20,452 nt of DNA from an uncultured Bacteroidales bacterium (GCA_905233405.1 CAJOEG010000012.1:8380-28831); one strand, 5' to 3'; counted from the first letter of the stretch, positions 1 to 7,835 are shown. Notes: a model not told the origin generated them from the sequence alone. Program-made: numbers and translations.

Positions 1-264
1 CGGATTATAGTCGTAAGTAGGCACAAAAACCGAACATTGGCACTCCGGCACAGCCACATATTTGCCTGACATTGAAGATTCCACGAGAAATATAGGGATT
101 CTGTTTAAACGAGAATACGTATAATTTCTACCTTTTGCGAATAGATGGTTAATAGAATAACTGTACTTTTCTGCCATACTATTTACACATCTATCATAAA
201 ACTGATCAATTGCAGTGGGATATATTTCAATGTACTTGCCTCGTGTCAAATCAAGTATTTTCAT
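1..264 (-). CDS. Hypothetical protein, 3' end beyond the window
   Basis: An 88-codon open frame starts at ATG 264-262 and runs off the left edge without a stop, so only the N-terminus is seen (MKILDLTRGKYIEIYP...). It is soluble-looking, with no signal peptide or membrane segment and several Tyr residues, and contains a Cys-x-Cys pair near the truncation (PECQCS). I do not recognise the family. It begins 34 bp after the stop of the NrtR-like regulator on the same strand with no promoter visible in the gap, so co-transcription is likely. If so, it may belong to the pathway controlled by that regulator. Confidence 0.6.
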   Translation of the reverse strand, partial: MKILDLTRGKYIEIYPTAIDQFYDRCVNSMAEKYSYSINHLFAKGRNYTYSRLNRIPIFLVESSMSGKYVAVPECQCSVFVPTYDYNP

Positions 265-298
265 ATTTCATTAATTATAAATTTCTTATTTCTGGTGT

Positions 299-1120
299 CT
301 AAAATTCAATCTTAAATATCCCTTTTTCTTTCATTTCATTATATTTTTCTCTATTGAAGCGGAATTTACGGTTTTTACCCCTTGATACAGAATATTCCAC
401 CGCTGGTTCTTGCAAGACTTGTGCGGTCTCGTAGTTGCAACTATAACCAGTCATCGGTTTTGTCTCGAACAAACTATCGAAGTCTTTCGTGGATAAGCAC
501 TTGAATGTAGGCTTCTGAGCATCTTCCTCCTGTTCAATTTGGTCTAGGATTCCGAGTTGCATCATCTTTTTTTCAAAGTTGCGACGATCAAACTTTACTT
601 CGAGAATTGCCTCGTAAAGTCTTTGCAGTTCAGGCATCGAAAACTCCTCATCCATAAGTTCAAATCCTATCGGATCGAAATGAATCCTTTCCTTCAGCGT
701 GCGCTGTGCAAGCCGCAGGATGTAGTCGTGGTCGAATGCAAGACGAGGAATTTCCTTTATTGGAAACCACTGAGCCTTTGCCGCATCGTCACTGCCCTTG
801 ACTTCTGCCTGCTTCACAAGTCCTATAAAGGCCACCGTTATAACCCTTTCGCGTGGGTCGCGGTTAACCTCGCTGAAAGTATGGAATTGCTCAAGGACAT
901 CAAGTTTAAGCTCAGTTTCCTCTTCAAGTTCACGCTTGGCGCATTGCTCTACAGTCTCGTCAATGTTCATAAATCCGCCAGGAAAAGCCCAACAACCCTT
1001 GCACGGCTCATTCCTACGTTCGATAAGCAGTATCTTCAACTCTTTTCCGTCGAATCCGAAAACAACGCAGTCGCTAGTGACCGCTGGATGCGGATATTTG
1101 TATGTGTAACCTTGTGTCAT
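299..1120 (-). CDS. NrtR-family Nudix-domain transcriptional regulator
   Basis: The protein is 273 aa. Residues 15-125 form a Nudix fold with box GFMNIDE-x7-RELEEE (about 49-68). It matches GX5EX7REUXEE except that the Gly after the second Glu pair is Glu. Residues 150-200 (FELMDEEFSMPELQRLYEAIL...RRNFEKKM) match the winged-helix DNA-binding half of NrtR-type regulators, as in the Bacteroides arabinose regulator AraR and the NAD regulator NrtR. A roughly 70-residue Arg/Lys-rich tail follows. Family knowledge: the Nudix domain senses ADP-ribose-like or sugar ligands and releases the operator. Because the catalytic Glu/Arg set is kept, residual hydrolase activity is possible. Start: ATG at 1120 (MTQGYTYKYPHP) is preferred over the in-frame ATG at 1180, which lies upstream of the -7 box. 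Two palindromes flank its promoter, suggesting autoregulation. The regulated pathway cannot be read from this window. Confidence 0.85.
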   Translation of the reverse strand: MTQGYTYKYPHPAVTSDCVVFGFDGKELKILLIERRNEPCKGCWAFPGGFMNIDETVEQCAKRELEEETELKLDVLEQFHTFSEVNRDPRERVITVAFIGLVKQAEVKGSDDAAKAQWFPIKEIPRLAFDHDYILRLAQRTLKERIHFDPIGFELMDEEFSMPELQRLYEAILEVKFDRRNFEKKMMQLGILDQIEQEEDAQKPTFKCLSTKDFDSLFETKPMTGYSCNYETAQVLQEPAVEYSVSRGKNRKFRFNREKYNEMKEKGIFKIEF

Positions 1121-1130
1121 ATTTTTTTGT

Positions 1131-1147
1131 TGTGTAAATTTTACGCA
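1131..1147. promoter_or_regulatory. Operator 1 of the NrtR-like regulator gene
   Basis: TGTGTAAATTTTACGCA is an inverted repeat with one mismatch. It touches the -7 box and covers the predicted transcription start of the regulator. It matches operator 2 (1183-1199) in both half-sites except for one base. A protein bound here would block initiation. Confidence 0.6.
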
Positions 1148-1177
1148 AAGATATAATGTATTTTCGGACTGACCAAA
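1146..1177 (-). promoter_or_regulatory. Promoter of the NrtR-like regulator
   Basis: On the minus strand there is a -33 box TTTG (1177-1174), a 20-bp spacer and a -7 box TATCTTTG (1153-1146). This is a full match to the Bacteroidetes TTTG/TAnnTTTG consensus. Predicted initiation is near 1140, giving a leader of about 20 nt before ATG 1120. Confidence 0.75.
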
Positions 1178-1182
1178 CATTT

Positions 1183-1199
1183 TGTGTAAAAATTACACA
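1183..1199. promoter_or_regulatory. Operator 2 of the NrtR-like regulator gene
   Basis: TGTGTAAAAATTACACA is a perfect palindrome with 7-bp arms and a 3-bp centre, just upstream of the -33 box. Its centre lies 52 bp from that of operator 1, about five helical turns, so both sites face the same side of the DNA. Confidence 0.65.
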
Positions 1200-1353
1200 T
1201 TTTTCTCAATTCACTTGTTGCCAACAAGATTAGCAGAGCAAATAACCAAATAATATTGGAAAGAGCATCTAAAAGAATGAAAAAATGTTGATTTTTATGT
1301 ACAAACGAAATCACTCAACGGACTGAGTAAAATCCTTATTTTAACATATCTAT

Positions 1354-1434
1354 TTAAAACTTCACCACTATCTTCAAATTCGGACGGATTCCAGTAAGGT
1401 ACGATGGCACTGCGTATTCCCTACCACGAATGTC
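1354..1434 (-). pseudogene. Orphan 3' fragment of the TonB-receptor gene (direct repeat copy A)
   Basis: These 81 bp match 2945-3025, the last 27 codons (stop included) of the TonB-dependent receptor, at 76 of 81 positions. They encode the same peptide, DIRGREYAVPSYLTG...KIVVKF, ending in TAA. All five differences are synonymous. There is no start codon and no upstream receptor sequence: the fragment begins 4 bp after the lipoprotein stop codon. Weak similarity (TTTTAACA-TAT) continues about 15 bp past the stop. It is probably the displaced original end of the receptor gene, or an end carried in by an inserting element. Confidence 0.85.
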
Positions 1435-1438
1435 AAAA

Positions 1439-2062
1439 TTAATGTTCCAACATCTTCTTCGTCAACTTCTGAAACGACCAACCCTCCTTTACATCGTAAT
1501 TTACATAACGTACTTCGGCAGCAAACCCACTTTCGAGCAAACGACTTATCGACGAAGCATACTCCTTTTTCGTATTCTGCCTGTTCAAAAAGCCTACAAA
1601 CGATGCCCAGTAAACAAGAATTGCATATTGAGTTGAGTCTTCAAACTTTACATTTTCATAATCAGCAATATACTTCGAATTGAAATAGTCGGTAAGTTTG
1701 ACACTGTCAATGGTTTCGTAAGTTGTAGAATCGAGCAAAAAATCAATGAAACGCCCCACAACTACAGGACAAGAACTCTTTTCTCCCGCAGAAACTTTCG
1801 GAACTATCAATTTCCCGCTCTTGAACACTTGCACTGAATTAACATCTGGACAGGTCCTCATATAATTCCAGAAACCATCCTCTGTTACACTGCAATGCGT
1901 AAACTCATTCAACTTATACTTTTTCTGCTTGCGCTCAAGTTTTTTTTCGCTAATCGCCTTAGGATACGACATTCCAAGAAACCCTGCCAATATAGATGAG
2001 CAACCTGTTGAAATCAGAAAGGATAAGAGCAGGATTGTTGCAATTAGCAGACGATTATTCAT
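1439..2062 (-). CDS. Putative lipoprotein of unknown function
   Basis: The protein is 207 aa from ATG 2062. A short basic start (MNNRLL), a hydrophobic stretch and a lipobox ending LISTGC (Cys21) indicate a signal peptidase II lipoprotein. A Lys-rich segment follows (SEKKLERKQKKYKLNEF), then a soluble mixed domain with FxDFLLDSTTYETID and YAILVYWASFVGFLNRQN. I do not recognise the family. An in-frame ATG at 2080 would add six residues and weaken the signal peptide. The gene lies 24 bp downstream of higA on the same strand with no clear promoter of its own, so it may ride on the toxin-antitoxin transcript. It ends 4 bp before the orphan receptor fragment and lies inside the module bounded by the 81-bp repeats. 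Confidence 0.7.
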   Translation of the reverse strand: MNNRLLIATILLLSFLISTGCSSILAGFLGMSYPKAISEKKLERKQKKYKLNEFTHCSVTEDGFWNYMRTCPDVNSVQVFKSGKLIVPKVSAGEKSSCPVVVGRFIDFLLDSTTYETIDSVKLTDYFNSKYIADYENVKFEDSTQYAILVYWASFVGFLNRQNTKKEYASSISRLLESGFAAEVRYVNYDVKEGWSFQKLTKKMLEH

Positions 2063-2086
2063 TGCTAGAACTTTACACAAACCTTA

Positions 2087-2452
2087 TTAAACGCCCAACA
2101 CAATTGATGGATCAATATTCAAAGTTTGACTCATTTTTCTAGCAATTTTTAATGTTGGTTCACTTTTCCCTGACATATATTCACTTATTCTTGACTGACT
2201 TACGCCAAGCATTTCTGCCAATTGCTTTTTGGTCAAGTTCATCTCGTAAAGACGCAACCCCAACACTTCAACAAGAGATGGTTTTTCCATTGCAAAATGT
2301 TCTTCCGAGTAATCGGCTACCAAATCCGAAAGCAATTTCAATTCTATTAGGTGAACATCTGTTATAGGCGTATTGTCATCAACAAGCGGAAGTAACTCCT
2401 CCACCCTTGCAACTGCCCATTCATACTGTTCTCGTGTCTCAATCTTTGTCAT
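2087..2452 (-). CDS. higA: HigA-type antitoxin, XRE-family helix-turn-helix
   Basis: The protein is 121 aa from ATG 2452 (MTKIETREQYEW). The N-terminal half resembles the dimerisation region of HigA-like antitoxins (ELLPLVDDNTP...HLIELKLLSDLVADYSEEHF). Residues 60-115 hold a Cro/C1-type helix-turn-helix: LTKKQLAEMLGVSQSRISEYMSGK followed by PTLKIARKMSQTLNI. Known role: it neutralises HigB and represses the operon by binding its promoter. The gene starts 11 bp after the higB stop. An in-frame ATG at 2479 would overlap higB by 16 bp and cannot be excluded. The toxin-first order is typical of higBA. Confidence 0.88.
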   Translation of the reverse strand: MTKIETREQYEWAVARVEELLPLVDDNTPITDVHLIELKLLSDLVADYSEEHFAMEKPSLVEVLGLRLYEMNLTKKQLAEMLGVSQSRISEYMSGKSEPTLKIARKMSQTLNIDPSIVLGV

Positions 2453-2463
2453 ATCTTTACATT

Positions 2464-2760
2464 TTAAATAGTTGAACAATCCTTAATCTTATCATATTCA
2501 GCATGCGTACCGATAAAACGAATATACACATACTTAATTGTGAATTTTATGACAACAACCAACCTATAATCATTTCCCTTAATATTAAATACATAATGTT
2601 GATTTCCAACATTATCCACAGAGTTAAATGTTGCCTTCACATCTGCGAAACATTCCCACTCACTTCTCTTTACAATGGCAACCCACTCTTTCAAAGCGAC
2701 TTCCGACATTGGATTTTCATCGGCAAATTCCCGTAATGCCTGTTCTGTGAAAATTCTCAT
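2464..2760 (-). CDS. higB: HigB-type mRNA interferase toxin
   Basis: The protein is 98 aa, the normal size for the HigB_toxin family (RelE-like fold). Characteristic stretches are VKRSEWECFADVKATFNSVDNVG, YVFNIKGNDYRLVV and VYIRFIGTHAEYDKI. The Arg in NDYRLVV and the C-terminal HAEYD are the usual conserved positions. Known role: ribosome-dependent mRNA cleavage, held in check by HigA, which is encoded directly downstream. The frame is intact, so toxin activity is plausible. A full-consensus promoter lies 21-51 bp upstream. Confidence 0.88.
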   Translation of the reverse strand: MRIFTEQALREFADENPMSEVALKEWVAIVKRSEWECFADVKATFNSVDNVGNQHYVFNIKGNDYRLVVVIKFTIKYVYIRFIGTHAEYDKIKDCSTI

Positions 2761-2780
2761 TACACATATAATTCACATCG

Positions 2781-2815
2781 CAAAGATATTACCATATTTT
2801 TAAATAACAAAATAT
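2781..2815 (-). promoter_or_regulatory. Promoter of the higBA operon with a possible operator
   Basis: The -33 box TTTG (2811-2808), a 19-bp spacer and the -7 box TATCTTTG (2788-2781) match the Bacteroidetes consensus. An AT-only inverted repeat, ATATTTT-N8-AAAATAT (2794-2815), covers the spacer and the -33 box. It could be the HigA operator, though AT richness makes chance likely. Confidence 0.65.
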
Positions 2816-2944
2816 TTTTCCAAATTTCAAAATTATTTTATCGCATTATAATTCCTCTTTCCGAAAATTGCACTTCAACACATTGCTACTTTCCGCAAAG
2901 AGATATTTACCCCAAATCGACAACTTGTTTTTTAACAATATGTA

Positions 2945-3025
2945 TTAAAACTTCACCACTATCTTCAAATTCGGGCGGATTCCAGTAAGATATGATGGTA
3001 CTGCGTATTCCCTGCCACGAATGTC
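2945..3025 (-). repeat. Direct repeat copy B: 3' end of the TonB-receptor gene
   Basis: This is the partner of 1354-1434 (94% identical, same orientation). Here the repeat is in frame as the last 26 codons plus stop of the receptor. The two copies bracket the higB-higA-lipoprotein module. Confidence 0.9.
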
Positions 3026-5362
3026 GGTTATCCAAGTGTGTGAAATTTCATTCTTGGTGTTGAGCAAATTGAACACTTCGAGTGAAATCCAGAAATCTTT
3101 TAGACAATCAGCCTTCTTGAAATTAAACTGCTTCGATATTCCAAAGTCAACACGACGATAGGCTTTCATCCTGCCTGTTGCCATATAACGCTCCGAATTT
3201 GGCGGTCCGTAAGGCAGTCCCGTGCCAAAATGCAGACTAAGGAAAACTTTCCAGGTCGGTGCTTTCGGGATATAGTCCTGGAAGAAAATGCCAAAATTTA
3301 CAAGTTGGTCTGTCGGACGCGGAATATAGCCTGGATAAACCGTATCAACCACACCTTCAACAGTTTGCGTATAGAAATCGTTTTCAATATCCTCCTGCGT
3401 GCGCATAAGTCCGAGGCTAACCCACGATTCTGTTCCGGGAACAAATTCTCCGTTCACCTTTGCCTCAATACCGTATGCATAGCCGTGTGCAATGTTATCA
3501 CCATAATACTTAATCTGCACATTATCAACATTGTACGGATTAAGATTGTACATATATTTATAATATGCCTCGGTTACCAACTTGAACGGACGACCCCACG
3601 CGAGGAAATTGTAGTCCATACCGACAACAACCTGTGCCGACGACTGCGCCTTAATGTTCTCGTTGAGCGTTCCATCGCTAATCCTGCGGGCTTCCTTGAT
3701 TGTCGGTGGCTGATGGTAAAGTCCTGTAGCAAAACGGAATATCATATCGGGCTTCCAGTTTGTTGGCTTTACGCTAAGGTTTACGCGCGGACTTGCAAGG
3801 AACTGCTTGTTGAACGACCAGAAGTTAAGCCTTACGCCACCGCCAAGCGAAACATTTGCGCCTTCGGTCTTGAACAGATACGAATCTTGCACATACACCG
3901 AAGCCCTGACACTCTGCAATCCAATGTTGGCAATGTCGGTCTGATAAAGGAAGACCATATTGTCGGAATATGGCAGAGAATAGTCCGCCGAGTCGTTCAT
4001 CGTCCACTCGTGTACGTGATATGAATAGTTTTCGTAGTTGGTTTGCACGCCCCAGTCTAGCTTATTCTCGCCCTTGAGGAATGTACCAATATGTTTGGTC
4101 GAAATCACAAAGCCGTCGTAGTAGTTGCGGGCGTGGTCAAGGAAAGAACCTACACCTATATTTGATACACTGTCGCCAATAGAAGAACCCAACTGCTGGT
4201 CAATCTCGTTGAGGTAATACTGCGCCAAAATATCGTAGGTTTCCTCCTCGTTTGTGTAGTACCCCGATGCTATAAACTTTAGGCTCAAATTGTTGCTTGG
4301 CGTATAATTTACCGAAAATGCAGCTGTTCCACTATTGAAACGGTCAACTTCCTGTCCCTCGAAATAAGTACGTATTTTCAATGCGTCGCTGACTGTGCCA
4401 AACGAAGTTTCCCCATCCAAAGGTATGTACTTGTACTTGTTGCTACTGAAGTTACCCAAAAAATTTAGTTCCAAATTTTCTGTTACAGTGTACATAAGAA
4501 ATGTCTGCGCATCAACGTACGACGGGTCGTAATGACCAGAAACATCCATCGAGGTCAGCAAATACTTGGAAGTCTTGTACCTAAGTCCGACATTGTAGCG
4601 GAACAGATGGTTCTTGCTCGTTCCCTCAACGTGAGCATTAGCACCAAGCAGACTTGCCATTATCGAAGCACCGAACTCCGTGGGTTTCTTGTACTTAATA
4701 TCAAGCACCGACGACATTTTGTCGCCATACTTAGGCTCGAACGCACCTGCCGAAAACAAAATCGACGACACCATATCGGGATTTATAAAACTAAGCCCCT
4801 CCTGCTGACCCGAGCGAATCAACTGAGGACGATAGACTTCTATATCGTTGACAAACACCAAGTTCTCATCGTAATTTCCACCGCGCACATTGTACTGCGA
4901 ACTAAGTTCGTTGTTGGACGACACCGACGGCAAAGCCTTCAATATATCCTCGAAACCGCCAGTCGTAGGGATTTTCATCGAAATCTGCGGATTAAGGCGC
5001 GTACCCGACACCTGCCGTTCGCTTGTCGCACCTATGTCGGCGGTCGGAAGCATCACTGCACCCTCGTTGAGTATTGCGGTAACCTGTTTGCGCTCGTTGG
5101 GTTTCAGTTTTATTTTCTGCGTAAATGGTTCATAGCCTAGAAACGAAATCTGCACCTCCAAATCCTGTCCTGCAGGAACGTTTATCTCGAAATAACCGGA
5201 AGCATCGGTCGAAGCACCTATGTTTGTCCCGACAACAATGACATTCGCGAACTCAACGGGTTTCTTATTGGCATCGCGCACATAGCCGAAGTAGGTGGCG
5301 TTCTGTGAAACAGCCGCCAGACCAACAACCGTCAGCAACAATGCTAATAAAAACTTCCGCAT
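2945..5362 (-). CDS. TonB-dependent outer-membrane receptor
   Basis: The protein is 805 aa. It has a signal peptide at 1-20 (MRKFLLALLLTVVGLAAVSQ). A carboxypeptidase-D-regulatory-like beta-sandwich covers about 24-105 (GYVRDANKKPVEFANVIVVGT...GYFEINVP). The plug spans about 120-230, with YNVRGGNYDENLVFVNDIEVY and FSAGAFEPKYGDKMSSVLDIKY. The rest is a 22-strand-type barrel ending in KIVVKF with terminal Phe, as expected for BAM-inserted proteins. No SusC-type signature and no SusD partner were seen, so this is not a polysaccharide-utilisation pair; the substrate is unknown. It starts 26 bp after the pgpH-like gene with no promoter in the gap, so it is probably co-transcribed. Its last 81 bp are duplicated at 1354-1434. 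Confidence 0.88.
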   Translation of the reverse strand: MRKFLLALLLTVVGLAAVSQNATYFGYVRDANKKPVEFANVIVVGTNIGASTDASGYFEINVPAGQDLEVQISFLGYEPFTQKIKLKPNERKQVTAILNEGAVMLPTADIGATSERQVSGTRLNPQISMKIPTTGGFEDILKALPSVSSNNELSSQYNVRGGNYDENLVFVNDIEVYRPQLIRSGQQEGLSFINPDMVSSILFSAGAFEPKYGDKMSSVLDIKYKKPTEFGASIMASLLGANAHVEGTSKNHLFRYNVGLRYKTSKYLLTSMDVSGHYDPSYVDAQTFLMYTVTENLELNFLGNFSSNKYKYIPLDGETSFGTVSDALKIRTYFEGQEVDRFNSGTAAFSVNYTPSNNLSLKFIASGYYTNEEETYDILAQYYLNEIDQQLGSSIGDSVSNIGVGSFLDHARNYYDGFVISTKHIGTFLKGENKLDWGVQTNYENYSYHVHEWTMNDSADYSLPYSDNMVFLYQTDIANIGLQSVRASVYVQDSYLFKTEGANVSLGGGVRLNFWSFNKQFLASPRVNLSVKPTNWKPDMIFRFATGLYHQPPTIKEARRISDGTLNENIKAQSSAQVVVGMDYNFLAWGRPFKLVTEAYYKYMYNLNPYNVDNVQIKYYGDNIAHGYAYGIEAKVNGEFVPGTESWVSLGLMRTQEDIENDFYTQTVEGVVDTVYPGYIPRPTDQLVNFGIFFQDYIPKAPTWKVFLSLHFGTGLPYGPPNSERYMATGRMKAYRRVDFGISKQFNFKKADCLKDFWISLEVFNLLNTKNEISHTWITDIRGREYAVPSYLTGIRPNLKIVVKF

Positions 5363-5388
5363 ACCTATATAACTACAGCAGTGTCCTT

Positions 5389-5934
5389 TTATTGTTTGTC
5401 GTTAAGTTCGGGATACTCAATTCGCGAATGGTAGATGTTTTCAATCTTGGAAATGAGAATCTGCTTTGCCTTGCCAATCTGCTTCATTGTAATGTCAACG
5501 TCCTCGTACTGACCGTCCTTCATCTGCGCATCGACAATATTGTTGACAAGTGCTGAAATAGATTCGTGAGAATAAACCTTCAAGGTACGCGAAGCAGCCT
5601 CGATTGCATCGGCCATCATCATCACTATCAGTTCAATAGACTGAGGTTTTGGTCCCGGGTACTGGAATTTTGTAATGTCGGCGGTCTTGTCGGGATTTGC
5701 ATTTACCCACGAATTATAGAAATAGCGTGTAACCGACGTTCCGTGATGCTGCTCTATGAAATCGACAATCTGGTCGGGCAACTTGTACTTGTTTGCAAAT
5801 TCCACTCCCTTTGTCACGTGTGCAATAATCTTCTGTGCCGACTCCTCGTATGGCATTCCATCGTGAATATTCTTGCCACCATTCTGGTTTTCAATGAAAT
5901 ATTCGGGCGCGTATGTCTTGCCGATGTCATGATA
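5389..5934 (-). pseudogene. PgpH-like phosphohydrolase, C-terminal HD-domain part after an in-frame TGA
   Basis: This stretch continues the frame of the upstream fragment directly after TGA 5937-5935. It begins YHDIGKTYAPEYFIENQNGG, the metal-binding HD motif expected at this point, and goes on through YEESAQKIIAHVTKG, EQHHGTSVTRYFYN, the MADAIEAASR aspartate motif and IDNIV-like terminal helices to TAA. All HD motifs look intact. The first ATG downstream is at 5856 (MPYEESAQ), which would give a 155-residue product lacking the HD pair and presumably inactive. The protein is therefore functional only if the TGA is read through or is a sequencing error. The TonB receptor follows after 26 bp. 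Confidence 0.75.
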
Positions 5935-7464
5935 TCAAGCACCTGCACGGGCGAGAAGCGGCTTACCTCCTATCTCACGAACAACCGATTCTGCCAAATT
6001 GGACAACATTACAGAATGCTGGAAAGTTCCAGGAGCCTTCTCCGACAATTCACGCAGAGCAGGATTGTTAGTATCGCAAAGTTCTACCAAAGTAAAGCCC
6101 GATATAAAACCGAAAATTCTCTCGAAAATATACACGAACGGCAGATAAAGCAAAAGTGCCGCCGATGAAATTCCATAGTAAATGAACTCCTCGAGTTCCT
6201 GAGCCGAGAATGTCCCCAACCGCATCAGCGAGAATCCTGTATGAAGCAGCGAGTACGTCACGAAAACAACTATCAGGCTTATAAAAATCTGCTGTCTCTT
6301 AGATGTATTGCATAGGCTGAACATTCCTACCAAGCCGGTAACAGTCTGAATGAAAACAAACTCGAACCTGTTTACAGCGAAAAAACTGACAATGAAAATC
6401 GAAACGAAATATATCAAGAACGAAATGTCGAAGTCAATAAAAGTGACAAGCAGCAACGGCACAAGCACAAATGGTATTATGTTGATGCTCACCGACGAAT
6501 ACCTGAAAACCAAGAAAACCACAAGCGAAAGCAGAATCATCTGCAGCAGGACGAACATATTTTCGCGGATTCCCCATTTTTTACGTCGTCCAAACTTCAG
6601 CGAATAGTACAAGATTATCGCAAACAGAATAAGGAAAACTATTGTCACGCCGAGTTCCACCAGCCAGAACGACTTTCTGCCAGATGTATTTTCAAACTGC
6701 ATCTTGTACGAATCGAGCAATCGCTTCGAATGTTCGTCAACCACCTTGCCCTTGGCGATTATAAGCTCGCCCTTATGCACCATTCCCGACATCGGCGGAA
6801 CAGCATCTATCCGCGACTGCAGATAAAGTTCGTTAAGTTCTTCATCAATTTCGACATTAGTCACAAAAACCGTCTTCTCAATAAAATCACGGACATAAAA
6901 ACCAGCAAGAGAATCTGCCGCATATACCTGACCGTCAGCAGTATAAAATGCAAGCATTTCATCCTTGGCAGAGGCCTTTGTGTAGAAGTCATCAATCAAA
7001 TCCAACTCGCTGACATTGCCACGTACAACGCGAATCTTATTTCCAGCATTAGCATATTCCTGAGAATCAGACTGAGTTATCACTCCCTTACCATATATTG
7101 TAGTCAACTTATCCTTGAAACTCCGAACGAAAGCATCTGCCTTCTCCTTTTCAAGACCGGTCTTTTCGCCGATGGTCTTTTCAAGCAGCGAACTATTTGT
7201 ATTCACAAACTTGTGTGCCTCCACCGTATCAAACGAATAATATGGGATAAAGTCGGCTACAATGCTGTCCTTTTCGGATTGAATGTCGTCGTCGGAACGG
7301 CAGACAGCAAAGTCGTAGGGTGCGTAAAGGTCGTCGTAGAGCCATTGCGCGCCCTTGTCGTATGAATATTCAAACTGGTTCTCTGTCGGAAAAATGAACA
7401 CGGATACCGCCACGCTCACAGCGAAAAGCAATATTATGACAGCTAATTTATTTTTGTCTTTCAT
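5935..7464 (-). CDS. PgpH-like 7TM-HD cyclic-dinucleotide phosphohydrolase, N-terminal part (premature stop)
   Basis: There are 509 codons from ATG 7464 to TGA 5937-5935. One membrane anchor (LAVIILLFAVSVAVSVFIF, about 6-24) precedes an extracytoplasmic 7TMR-HDED-like domain (about 25-260). A block of membrane helices follows (FWLVELGVTIVFLILFAIILYY through LLLYLPFVYIFERIFGF). The cytoplasmic HD domain then begins with APGTFQHSVMLSNLAESVV and stops at LLARAGA. In relatives the next residues are (Leu/Tyr)-YHDIGK; here the codon before YHDIGK is TGA. Known family role: PgpH hydrolyses c-di-AMP. Reading through would give 691 codons, a normal length. A single T-to-G change of Leu TTA would produce this stop. 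The in-frame ATG at 7503 lies before the likely promoter and is not preferred. Confidence 0.8.
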   Translation of the reverse strand: MKDKNKLAVIILLFAVSVAVSVFIFPTENQFEYSYDKGAQWLYDDLYAPYDFAVCRSDDDIQSEKDSIVADFIPYYSFDTVEAHKFVNTNSSLLEKTIGEKTGLEKEKADAFVRSFKDKLTTIYGKGVITQSDSQEYANAGNKIRVVRGNVSELDLIDDFYTKASAKDEMLAFYTADGQVYAADSLAGFYVRDFIEKTVFVTNVEIDEELNELYLQSRIDAVPPMSGMVHKGELIIAKGKVVDEHSKRLLDSYKMQFENTSGRKSFWLVELGVTIVFLILFAIILYYSLKFGRRKKWGIRENMFVLLQMILLSLVVFLVFRYSSVSINIIPFVLVPLLLVTFIDFDISFLIYFVSIFIVSFFAVNRFEFVFIQTVTGLVGMFSLCNTSKRQQIFISLIVVFVTYSLLHTGFSLMRLGTFSAQELEEFIYYGISSAALLLYLPFVYIFERIFGFISGFTLVELCDTNNPALRELSEKAPGTFQHSVMLSNLAESVVREIGGKPLLARAGA

Positions 7465-7492
7465 CCTAAATCTTGCAATATAAAATCGGGTG

Positions 7493-7500
7493 TAAAGGTA
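7493..7500 (-). promoter_or_regulatory. Possible -7 box of the pgpH-like gene
   Basis: TACCTTTA on the minus strand differs from TAnnTTTG only at the last base and is followed by CACC, as in many Bacteroidetes starts. It lies 28 bp before ATG 7464. No convincing TTTG was found about 20 bp upstream. Confidence 0.35.
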
Positions 7501-7542
7501 CAAATAATTTACGACTTACGAAGTACGATTTACGATTCTGCC

Positions 7543-7835
7543 ACGGCTCTTTCATTAAAAAACTAATTCGCGCACCCTGAGCTTCGTATACTACGGTACA
7601 TTTAGACGCCCCTGAGCGTCAGTCGAAGGGAAGTCGAAATGAGCCTGTCGAAGTATCAAAGGGAAGGTTAATGTTGTATTAAATCATTTCGTCATCTTGA
7701 CTTCCCTTCGTCCAGACTCAGTTCTGCGCAACAAGCTTGCTTCGTCTGTCGTTCAGTACATCGCAGCCAGCGGATTTATTCAAATGCTAACTGTTTGTAT
7801 CATAAGCAACAACATTGTCCAAATGAAAGAGCCGT
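7543..7835. mobile_element. MITE-like repeat, copy 1 (293 bp)
   Basis: It is bounded by perfect 14-bp inverted repeats, ACGGCTCTTTCATT (7543-7556) and AATGAAAGAGCCGT (7822-7835). It contains no gene. Internally it carries a 12-bp perfect stem, CGAAGGGAAGTC (7624-7635) with GACTTCCCTTCG (7699-7710). The right 70 bp are about 85% identical to the right end of the second copy at 13042-13204. No clear target-site duplication is visible. It fills most of the gap between pgpH and gapdh. Confidence 0.75.

Noticed and set aside
2760..2780. NrtR-type operator near the higB start (TTACACA, TTCACA)
   Set aside because: The half-sites are in direct orientation with wrong spacing, so they do not form the palindrome seen at 1131-1199.
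3230..4024. Long plus-strand open frame opposite the TonB receptor
   Set aside because: It is a shadow of the receptor gene: Cys/Ile/Arg-rich without domain features, and the minus frame has a signal peptide, plug and barrel.
5935..5937. TGA reassigned to an amino acid or read as selenocysteine
   Set aside because: Only one in-frame TGA was found in all genes here, tryptophans are TGG, the position is normally Leu or Tyr rather than Cys, and no selenocysteine hairpin was recognised after it.
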